Source: Alphaproteobacteria bacterium | Lineage (GTDB): Bacteria; Pseudomonadota; Alphaproteobacteria; SMXP01 | Direction: 5' to 3' | Length of the DNA stretch: 6,284 nt | Assembly: GCA_021774995.1 (NCBI GenBank) | Contig: JAJFIM010000248.1 | Span: 1-6,284, forward strand | Shown here: one piece after another, positions 1 to 4,860 of the stretch | How positions within the stretch are numbered: position 1 is the stretch's first letter | Layout of the letters: the number at the start of each line of letters is the position of its first letter | The notes under the pieces: model-generated | The model's input: only the letters and a program-made list of their open reading frames with translations | Databases searched by the model: none | What the model was told of the DNA's origin: nothing | Made by a program: the position numbers and the translations under genes

Positions 1-349
1 CGGTATTCGCCATGGACGCGACACCGCGCCAATGGCGCCTGATATTAAATTCATCTTGCAAATCGGCAAGCCCGGCCCCCTCAACCCCGCCATCCGCAGG
101 CGATCCCGTCTGGACCATAAATCCCTCAATCACGCGGTGAAAAGGGGATCCGTCATAATATCCTTGCCGGGTCAACATCTTGATGCGCTCCACATGCTTG
201 GGCGCAAAAGCCGGGTACATCTTGATGACCACCCGGCCGTCTTTCAGATCTAAATATAACGTGTTTTCCAAATCGAGATCCGCATCCCTGGCCAAAGCGG
301 CGCCGGGCATTGCAAAAAGCGTCAATAAAGCCACTACAAAAATACGCAT
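1..349 (-). CDS. Exported cyclophilin-type peptidyl-prolyl cis-trans isomerase (3' part missing)
   Basis: Catalyses cis-trans isomerisation of X-Pro bonds, assisting protein folding, probably in the periplasm. The first 116 codons are present and the gene continues past the left edge of the window. Residues 1-20 form a Sec-type signal peptide: Arg2, a hydrophobic core, then a small-residue site Ala-Ala-Leu-Ala with likely cleavage after Ala20. The cyclophilin fold follows. The core motif FHRVIEGFMVQTG spans residues 70-82, with Arg72, Phe77 and Gln80 matching the catalytic Arg55, Phe60 and Gln63 of human cyclophilin A. RGVASMAN at 108-115 matches the conserved RGxxSMA strand. The ATG is preceded by AAGGA with a 7-base spacer, a good ribosome binding site. 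It begins 47 bases after coaD with no terminator between, so co-transcription with gyrA-coaD is likely. The family is clear; which ppi paralogue this is cannot be told. Confidence 0.93.
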   Translation of the reverse strand, partial: MRIFVVALLTLFAMPGAALARDADLDLENTLYLDLKDGRVVIKMYPAFAPKHVERIKMLTRQGYYDGSPFHRVIEGFMVQTGSPADGGVEGAGLADLQDEFNIRRHWRGVASMANT

Positions 350-396
350 ATGTCCGTCCTTATTTATCTCAAAACTTTACTACAAAAACACGCAAA

Positions 397-909
397 TTAA
401 GGCTGTTTTGCGGCGGATTCGAATTTGCCCCGTAATTTTCCCGCCACATAAGGCGTCGTAAAACTGGTAATATCGCCGCCAAGCCGGGCAATTTCCTTCA
501 CAAGTTTAGAGGCGATGGACTGATGCCGGGCTTCAGCCATAAGAAATACCGTTTCGATATGATCGTTCAGCCGGGCGTTCATGCCCACCATTTGAAACTC
601 GAATTCAAAATCGGAAACCGCGCGCAAACCCCGAATAATAATCTGAGCCCCCACTTCTTCGGCAAAATGCATGAGCAGACTGTCGAAGGGTTGAACCGAA
701 ATTGCCGCCAGACCGGGGCCTTTCAAGTTTTGGCTTTCACGCTTCACCATCTCCACGCGTTCATCCAACGAAAAAAGCGGGCCCTTGTCCTGGTTCACCG
801 CAACGCCGATCACCAATTGATCGACGAGCTTTACGGCCCGTTGAATAATATCAATGTGACCATTTGTGAGTGGATCAAAAGTCCCTGGATATAATCCAAT
901 TCGTTTCAT
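397..909 (-). CDS. coaD: Phosphopantetheine adenylyltransferase CoaD
   Basis: Transfers the AMP moiety of ATP to 4'-phosphopantetheine, giving dephospho-CoA and pyrophosphate, the penultimate step of coenzyme A synthesis in the cytosol. The 170-residue product has the family's nucleotidyltransferase landmarks. YPGTFDPLTNGH at residues 7-18 contains the (T/H)xGH signature TNGH at 15-18, with His18 the transition-state-stabilising histidine. IRGLR at 92-96 and the SIASKLVKE segment at 131-139 match the ATP- and substrate-binding ISSSLVKE region of the Escherichia coli enzyme. It is slightly longer than the E. coli protein (159 residues) through a short C-terminal extension. The ATG start places YPGTFDP at the usual distance from the N-terminus, although the ribosome binding site is weak (only GAG a few bases upstream). 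It lies 57 bases after gyrA on the same strand, an arrangement familiar in alphaproteobacteria, and no promoter or terminator is evident in the gap. Confidence 0.97.
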   Translation of the reverse strand: MKRIGLYPGTFDPLTNGHIDIIQRAVKLVDQLVIGVAVNQDKGPLFSLDERVEMVKRESQNLKGPGLAAISVQPFDSLLMHFAEEVGAQIIIRGLRAVSDFEFEFQMVGMNARLNDHIETVFLMAEARHQSIASKLVKEIARLGGDITSFTTPYVAGKLRGKFESAAKQP

Positions 910-966
910 GCGCTCTAGTCCATTTTTTGATAAAGAAGCGACCCGGTCTAAATGGAGAGGTCTGTT

Positions 967-3771
967 TTATGAGGCGGCGTCTTCGTCATCGCCCACATCA
1001 TCTTCTTCATCGCCATCGTGATTCATATCGCCTAAATGTTCAACAGACATGACGCGCTCGCCGGGGGCCGTACGGAACAGAGTGACGCCCTGGGTGTTGC
1101 GCCCCGCAACCCGAATATCATCAACCGGACAACGGATAAGCTGTCCGGCATTGGTGACAAGCATGATTTGGTCAGCTTCCTCCACAGGAAAAGAGGCGAC
1201 CAGCTTGCCGTTGCGCTTCGACACCGCCATGGCGATAATGCCCTTACCCCCGCGTCCTGCGGTGCGGTACTCAAACGCCGAACTGCGCTTGCCAAACCCG
1301 TTTTCCGAAACCGTCAGTAAAAATTGCTCATAGGCGCCCAGTTCCGCATAGCGCTGCGGCGTCAGGGTTGTTTCTTCTTCGGAACCTTCATGCGCGTCAT
1401 CCTCGTCTTCCACATGGCCATTTTCATCCACGCCTTGTTCGCCCGTTAAAGCGCGGCGCATAACGTGAGACTGTTTGAGATACGCGCGCGCTTCGGAAGC
1501 GGTAACGTCCACATGATGCACGAGTGTCATGGCAATCACTTCATCCTCGCCCATCTGAGCATCGCGCCCTAGCCTGATGCCTCTGACGCCTGTTGACGAC
1601 CGGCCTGAGAACACGCGGATATCCTTGACGGGAAAGCGAATGCAGCGCCCATTCGCCGTCGTTAAAATAATATCATCCTGCTCTGAACAAATCAGTACGC
1701 CAACAATGCCTTCGCCTTCGCCTGGCTTCATGGCAATCTTGCCGTTGACATTTATGCGAATAAAATCGGACAACTCATTGCGCCGCACATTCCCGCGGGT
1801 CGTGGCAAACATCACATGCAATTTTGACCACGTCTCTTCGTCTTCCGGCAATGGCATGACGCTGGTAATCCGCTCGCCCGGTTTGAGCGGCAACAAATTA
1901 ACCATGGCCTTGCCGCGCGCCTGCGGGGTGGATTGCGGCAGGCGCCAGACTTTCAGTCGATACACCATGCCGCTGGACGAAAAGAAAAGAACAGGCGTGT
2001 GCGTGTTGGCGACAAAGACGCGGGTCACGAAATCTTCATCGCGCGTGCTCATGCCCGAGCGTCCCTTACCGCCGCGGCGCTGAGGACGGAAAATATTCAA
2101 CGGAACGCGCTTGATATAACCACCATGCGTGACGGTCACCACCATATCTTCTTTTTGAATCAGGTCTTCATCTTCAACCTCGGCGCCCGCATTGACGATT
2201 TCAGTGCGGCGCGGCGTTCCAAATTCATCCCGAACGGCGATCAATTCCCGCGTGATGATTTCCATAACGCGTTCATGAGAGCGCAATATATCGAGGTAAT
2301 CTTCAATTTTAACGCCGAGCCCTTTCAGCTCTTCGCCGACTTCATCGCGCCCCAAAGCGGTCAAACGCTGTAAGCGTAAATCCATAATGGCGCGGGCCTG
2401 CTCGTCACTAAGGTGAATGGTTCCTTCGTCCGAGAGACGGTGACGGGGATCTGCAATCAACGCAATCAAGGGCGCGATATCGGATGCGGGCCAGGCGCGC
2501 TCAATGAGTTTCTCGCGCGCCGCCGCCGGGTTTGGCGCTTTTCTGATGAGCGCGATCACCTCATCGATATTCGCGACCGCAATCGCCAAGCCGACAAGAA
2601 CATGCGCCCGATCCCGCGCTTTATTCAGATCATATGTCGTGCGCCGCGTAACGACCTCTTCGCGAAATACGATAAACGCATCCAGCATTTGGCGCAGATT
2701 CATCAACTCGGGCTTGCCGCCATTTAAAGCCAGCATATTGACGCCAAAACTGCTCTGTAATTGCGAAAACCGGTAAAGCTGATTGAGGATTACGTCTTCA
2801 TTTGCGTCGCGTTTTAATTCAATGACCACGCGCATGCCATGCCGGTCCGATTCATCGCGCAGATCGGAAATGCCTTCGATTCTCTTGTCGCGCACAAGAT
2901 GGGCGATTTTTTCGACCATTGCGGACTTATTCACCTGATATGGAATTTCCGTAACGATGATGGCCCGGCGCTCTTTCCTGACCTCCTCAATATGTACGCG
3001 GCCGCGCATGACGACCGATCCGCGACCGGTGTGAATCGCAGAGCGCAAACCGGCGCGGCCTAATATCAGGCCGCCGGTTGGAAAATCCGGACCTTGAATG
3101 ATTTCGTTCAGTTGGTCATGCGTAAGAGAAGGGTCTTCAATGATCGCAACGCAACCATCCACCACTTCGGTTAAATTATGCGGCGGAATATTGGTGGCCA
3201 TGCCAACGGCAATGCCGCCGGCCCCATTGACCAGAAGATTAGGAAATTTTGCGGGAAGATAGGCGGGCTCCCTCTCGGAACCATCATAATTGTCTTGAAA
3301 ATCGACAGTGTTCTTCTCGATGTCTTCCAGAAGCGCATGGGCCGGCTTGTCCATGCGCACTTCGGTGTAGCGCATCGCGGCCGGAGGGTCTCCGTCAATG
3401 GAGCCAAAGTTCCCCTGGCCGTCCAGAAGCGGCAGACGAAGTGAGAAGTCCTGCGCCATACGCACAAGAGCGTCATATATGGCCGAGTCGCCGTGAGGAT
3501 GAAAGCGGCCCATCACATCGCCCACCGCACGCGCTGATTTGCGGTGGGGCTTGTCTGCGTGATACCCACTTTCGAACATGGAATAGAGAATGCGGCGATG
3601 GACCGGTTTTAGCCCGTCCCGCACATCGGGCAGCGCCCGGCTGACGATCACGCTCATGGCGTAATCGAGATAAGAGACCTTCATCTCCTCTTCTATGGAT
3701 ATCGGAGAGACATCCAAGGATCCGGAGTCCTCCGGCGATTCAGGGCTAGGGGGTTCTGAGGTATCCGACAC
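967..3771 (-). CDS. gyrA: DNA gyrase subunit A
   Basis: The breakage-reunion subunit of the A2B2 type II topoisomerase that introduces negative supercoils with GyrB and ATP. The 934-residue frame is intact. The winged-helix region holds the catalytic pair Arg134-Tyr135 in AAMRYTEVR (E. coli Tyr122). The quinolone-resistance-determining region contains HPHGDSAIYD at 91-100, with Ser96 and Asp100 at the E. coli Ser83 and Asp87 positions, the susceptible residues. IPYQVNKSAMVEKIA (276-290) and the tower and coiled-coil segments follow. The GyrA box QRRGGKG is at 564-570 and starts the DNA-wrapping C-terminal beta-pinwheel. About 60 residues (roughly 752-813, acidic at 781-799) are inserted relative to E. 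coli, as in other alphaproteobacteria. The last 18 residues are an acidic tail. The start is GTG with an in-frame stop four codons upstream and no clear Shine-Dalgarno. The MSD... N-terminus resembles relatives, so the GTG is preferred over an internal TTG at codon 19. Confidence 0.98.
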   Translation of the reverse strand: MSDTSEPPSPESPEDSGSLDVSPISIEEEMKVSYLDYAMSVIVSRALPDVRDGLKPVHRRILYSMFESGYHADKPHRKSARAVGDVMGRFHPHGDSAIYDALVRMAQDFSLRLPLLDGQGNFGSIDGDPPAAMRYTEVRMDKPAHALLEDIEKNTVDFQDNYDGSEREPAYLPAKFPNLLVNGAGGIAVGMATNIPPHNLTEVVDGCVAIIEDPSLTHDQLNEIIQGPDFPTGGLILGRAGLRSAIHTGRGSVVMRGRVHIEEVRKERRAIIVTEIPYQVNKSAMVEKIAHLVRDKRIEGISDLRDESDRHGMRVVIELKRDANEDVILNQLYRFSQLQSSFGVNMLALNGGKPELMNLRQMLDAFIVFREEVVTRRTTYDLNKARDRAHVLVGLAIAVANIDEVIALIRKAPNPAAAREKLIERAWPASDIAPLIALIADPRHRLSDEGTIHLSDEQARAIMDLRLQRLTALGRDEVGEELKGLGVKIEDYLDILRSHERVMEIITRELIAVRDEFGTPRRTEIVNAGAEVEDEDLIQKEDMVVTVTHGGYIKRVPLNIFRPQRRGGKGRSGMSTRDEDFVTRVFVANTHTPVLFFSSSGMVYRLKVWRLPQSTPQARGKAMVNLLPLKPGERITSVMPLPEDEETWSKLHVMFATTRGNVRRNELSDFIRINVNGKIAMKPGEGEGIVGVLICSEQDDIILTTANGRCIRFPVKDIRVFSGRSSTGVRGIRLGRDAQMGEDEVIAMTLVHHVDVTASEARAYLKQSHVMRRALTGEQGVDENGHVEDEDDAHEGSEEETTLTPQRYAELGAYEQFLLTVSENGFGKRSSAFEYRTAGRGGKGIIAMAVSKRNGKLVASFPVEEADQIMLVTNAGQLIRCPVDDIRVAGRNTQGVTLFRTAPGERVMSVEHLGDMNHDGDEEDDVGDDEDAAS

Positions 3772-3805
3772 GAAGCTGATTTATTTCTGTTACGAGAAAC
3801 CCGTA

Positions 3806-3890
3806 CCTTGGCAAGGCGGAATCTCTTACATTTCACACGTTACAATCACAGGTTTTGTGGGAAAAATTGCCCCCTGACGACTTGGCAAGG
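3806..3890. repeat. Two copies of palindromic CTTGGCAAGG upstream of gyrA
   Basis: The ten-base word CTTGGCAAGG occurs at 3807-3816 and 3881-3890, 74 bases apart start to start, close to seven helical turns. The copy at 3806-3816 is a perfect interrupted palindrome, CCTTG-G-CAAGG. Both lie between ssb and gyrA, 36 to 119 bases upstream of the gyrA start. A related CCTTGGC occurs at 3941-3947. The repetition is directly visible. A role as a paired operator is inference, and no known regulator is matched. Confidence 0.45.
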
Positions 3891-3903
3891 AACCTAACAT
3901 TCC

Positions 3904-3949
3904 GCGCCAAACCCCGCAATGGGTGAAGCGGCGTTTTGAGCCTTGGCGC
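3904..3949 (-). repeat. Imperfect long hairpin downstream of ssb
   Basis: GCGCCAA at 3904-3910 pairs perfectly with TTGGCGC at 3943-3949. Nested within is a second stem, 3909-3917 with 3928-3936, which has one mismatch and a ten-base loop. On the ssb-sense strand the inner stem is followed by only three T residues, so it is at best a weak intrinsic terminator. It may instead protect the ssb messenger 3' end or slow read-through into gyrA. Confidence 0.35.
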
Positions 3950-3968
3950 ATGCAGTTTTTTTGGCGGC

Positions 3969-3990
3969 TTGCGGCGGCGAGCGGCCGCAA
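3969..3990 (-). repeat. GC-rich stem-loop just after the ssb stop
   Basis: TTGCGGC at 3969-3975 and GCCGCAA at 3984-3990 form a perfect 7-base-pair stem with an 8-base loop, 11 bases past the ssb stop codon. No run of T follows on the ssb-sense strand, so it does not fit a canonical intrinsic terminator. With the neighbouring hairpin at 3904-3949 it suggests a structured ssb 3' untranslated region. Confidence 0.4.
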
Positions 3991-4001
3991 CGAAAGGCGC
4001 C

Positions 4002-4469
4002 CTAAAAAGGAATTTCGTCATCCAGATCGTTGTTCTGGAAGTTCTGCGCCGGCGCCGCCGCCGGCGCACTGGCCGCTTGTTCGGCGCCAAACCCAGATGA
4101 CTCTCCCGCCCCTGCATTGCGGCTGTCGAGCATGGTCAGCGTACTATTAAAGCCCTGAAGCACGACCTCCGTTGAATAGCGATCCTTGCCTTCCTGGTCC
4201 TGCCATTTTCGCGTCTGAAGCTGGCCTTCCAGATACACTTTTGAACCCTTGCGCAGGTAATTTTCAGCAACGCGGCACAAGCCCTCGCTGAAAATCACAA
4301 CGCGGTGCCACTCTGTTTTTTCCCGGCGCTCGCCTGAATTTTTATCGCGCCAGCTTTCCGACGTCGCGACGCTCAAATTACAGATCGGGCGGCCATCCTT
4401 TGTATGGCGTATTTCCGGATCGGCTCCTAAATTGCCCACCAGGATGACTTTATTCACGCTTCCCGCCAT
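4002..4469 (-). CDS. ssb: Single-stranded DNA-binding protein SSB
   Basis: Binds and protects single-stranded DNA as a tetramer and recruits replication, repair and recombination partners. The 155-residue product begins with an OB fold at about residues 1-114: VNKVILVGNLGADPE at 5-19, TEWHRVVIF at 52-60 and YLEGQLQTRKW at 79-89. The DNA-stacking aromatics of E. coli SSB are all kept: Trp40, Trp54, Phe60 and Trp89 (E. coli Trp88). A short Gly/Ala/Pro/Gln-rich disordered linker (about 117-147) leads to the acidic partner-binding tip, which ends DDEIPF. The protein is shorter than E. coli SSB (178 residues), mainly in the linker. The ATG start is supported by GGAG with an 8-base spacer and by homology from residue 1. 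It diverges from uvrA across a region containing an SOS box, as in E. coli, and is followed on the same strand by gyrA. Confidence 0.98.
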   Translation of the reverse strand: MAGSVNKVILVGNLGADPEIRHTKDGRPICNLSVATSESWRDKNSGERREKTEWHRVVIFSEGLCRVAENYLRKGSKVYLEGQLQTRKWQDQEGKDRYSTEVVLQGFNSTLTMLDSRNAGAGESSGFGAEQAASAPAAAPAQNFQNNDLDDEIPF

Positions 4470-4490
4470 TCACATATCTCCATTTACCAT

Positions 4491-4526
4491 AGTGTTAACG
4501 GCCCCATGTCTGGCGCCCTTAACACT
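4491..4526 (-). repeat. Perfect 8-bp inverted repeat in the ssb leader
   Basis: AGTGTTAA at 4491-4498 and TTAACACT at 4519-4526 are exact reverse complements separated by 20 bases, ending 22 bases upstream of the ssb ATG. In the ssb transcript this could fold as a stem with a large loop. At the DNA level it could be a dimeric operator. The right arm belongs to a further direct repeat: AACACTTGA recurs at 4521-4529 and 4554-4562. The match is seen directly and the function is unknown. Confidence 0.45.
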
Positions 4527-4597
4527 TGATTAACCAATCGGCGAACCCCGCGCAACACTTGAAAAAAGTAATCCACCGATATTTCGCTTCTCAAAAA

Positions 4598-4612
4598 GTT
4601 CTTATTATGTTC
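4598..4612. promoter_or_regulatory. LexA-binding SOS box (alphaproteobacterial type)
   Basis: The sequence GTTC-TTATTAT-GTTC is a perfect match to GTTC-N7-GTTC, the direct-repeat operator known for LexA in alphaproteobacteria. It lies between the divergent ssb and uvrA genes, both SOS-regulated in many bacteria. One half-site (4609-4612) overlaps the candidate ssb -10 element, a position suited to repression. The box is 128 bases from the ssb start and 248 bases from the uvrA start, so direct control of uvrA is less certain unless uvrA has a promoter close to the box. Confidence 0.8.
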
Positions 4613-4637
4613 TATTCCTCCTGAACAATAATTGCAA
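4609..4637 (-). promoter_or_regulatory. Candidate ssb promoter overlapping the SOS box
   Basis: On the minus strand TTGCAA (4632-4637) and TAGAAC (4609-4614) are spaced by 17 bases, each matching four of six positions of the sigma-70 consensus. The -10 element covers one GTTC half-site of the SOS box, so LexA binding would block it. The leader to the ssb ATG would be about 130 bases. This is supported by position and spacing only. Confidence 0.4.
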
Positions 4638-4772
4638 GGTTTACTGACCGCCCCCATCTTGAGAATGTCTTAAACGCTAAGGCCCGCCCTTGGTTAAGTT
4701 TTCGGTAGCTTATGGCCCGGGAGCCAAGCGCGCGCCAAAGCCCGATAGCCGGCGGGCCAGCAGCGCCCCTTG

Positions 4773-4802
4773 TTGACGGCGGCGCTCATGACATGGTTGA
4801 AC
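4773..4802 (+). promoter_or_regulatory. Candidate uvrA promoter
   Basis: TTGACG at 4773-4778 matches five of six bases of the -35 consensus and fits the TTGACGS form described for Caulobacter housekeeping promoters. GGTTGAAC at 4795-4802 matches six of eight positions of the companion GCTANAWC -10 motif, with a spacing one base longer than the usual range. Transcription would start about 50 bases before the uvrA GTG, placing the ten-C tract in the leader. The call is tentative because the -10 is poor in A/T. Confidence 0.3.
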
Positions 4803-4819
4803 CCTTCGGAGGGCGTTTA

Positions 4820-4829
4820 CCCCCCCCCC
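4820..4829. repeat. Ten-base poly-C tract in the uvrA leader
   Basis: An uninterrupted run of ten C residues lies 31 bases upstream of the uvrA GTG. It is the longest homopolymer in the window. Tracts of this length can slip during replication and are also prone to sequencing and assembly length errors. Confidence 0.95.
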
Positions 4830-4860
4830 TAGAACCCGCAAAAAGGCGAAAGAAAAGAAC

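Larger units (their letters stand above)
3772..4001 (-). other. ssb-gyrA spacer, presumed gyrA promoter region
   Basis: This 230-base gap between the ssb stop and the gyrA GTG has no convincing gene; the longest minus-strand frame opening with ATG (from 3900) is about 24 codons. The ssb-proximal half is rich in inverted repeats (listed separately). The gyrA-proximal half is AT-richer and carries two copies of CTTGGCAAGG. On the minus strand each copy contains TTGCCA, which resembles a -35 hexamer. The copy nearer gyrA is followed after 16 bases by TAACAG (3 of 6 matches to a -10), which would leave only a very short leader. That is too weak to call the promoter. A gyrA promoter is expected here, but its position is not shown. 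Confidence 0.4.
4470..4860. other. Divergent ssb/uvrA regulatory region
   Basis: This 391-base gap separates the ssb and uvrA starts. From left to right it holds the ssb ribosome binding site (GGAG, 4478-4481 on the minus strand), an inverted repeat at 4491-4526, a direct repeat AACACTTGA, the SOS box at 4598-4612 with an overlapping candidate ssb promoter, a GC-rich stretch with a candidate uvrA promoter near 4773-4802, and a ten-C tract at 4820-4829. No gene is confidently present. A 52-codon plus-strand frame from ATG 4712 to a stop at 4868-4870 overlaps the uvrA start by 10 bases but has no ribosome binding site and no recognisable similarity, so it is not called. Confidence 0.7.

Noticed and set aside
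523..894. Open frame of 123 codons on the plus strand inside coaD
   Set aside because: It is antisense to coaD, whose motifs are complete. No independent support.
910..966. Inverted repeat TCCATTT / AAATGGA in the gyrA-coaD gap as a terminator
   Set aside because: The arms are only 7 bases with a spacer of over 20 bases, low GC content and no following T-run. Too weak to separate transcription units.
1577..2083. Open frame of 168 codons on the plus strand inside gyrA
   Set aside because: It is antisense to intact gyrA, shows no family motifs or ribosome binding site, and is explained by codon bias of gyrA.
3850..3866. TTTTCCCACA on the minus strand as a DnaA box before gyrA
   Set aside because: It has a mismatch at a conserved position of TTWTNCACA and stands alone without a cluster, so it is not distinguishable from chance.
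3826..3900. Minus-strand mini-frame of about 24 codons from ATG 3898-3900 in the ssb-gyrA spacer
   Set aside because: Too short, with only a weak GGA upstream and no recognisable content. A chance frame is more likely than a leader peptide.
3956..3962. Run of seven T on the plus strand as an intrinsic terminator
   Set aside because: No stable stem immediately precedes it on the plus strand, and no plus-strand gene lies upstream for it to terminate.
4802..4813. CCCT-TCGG-AGGG mini-hairpin as a terminator or regulatory fold before uvrA
   Set aside because: The stem has only four base pairs and is followed by a C-run, not T residues. Stability and function are doubtful.
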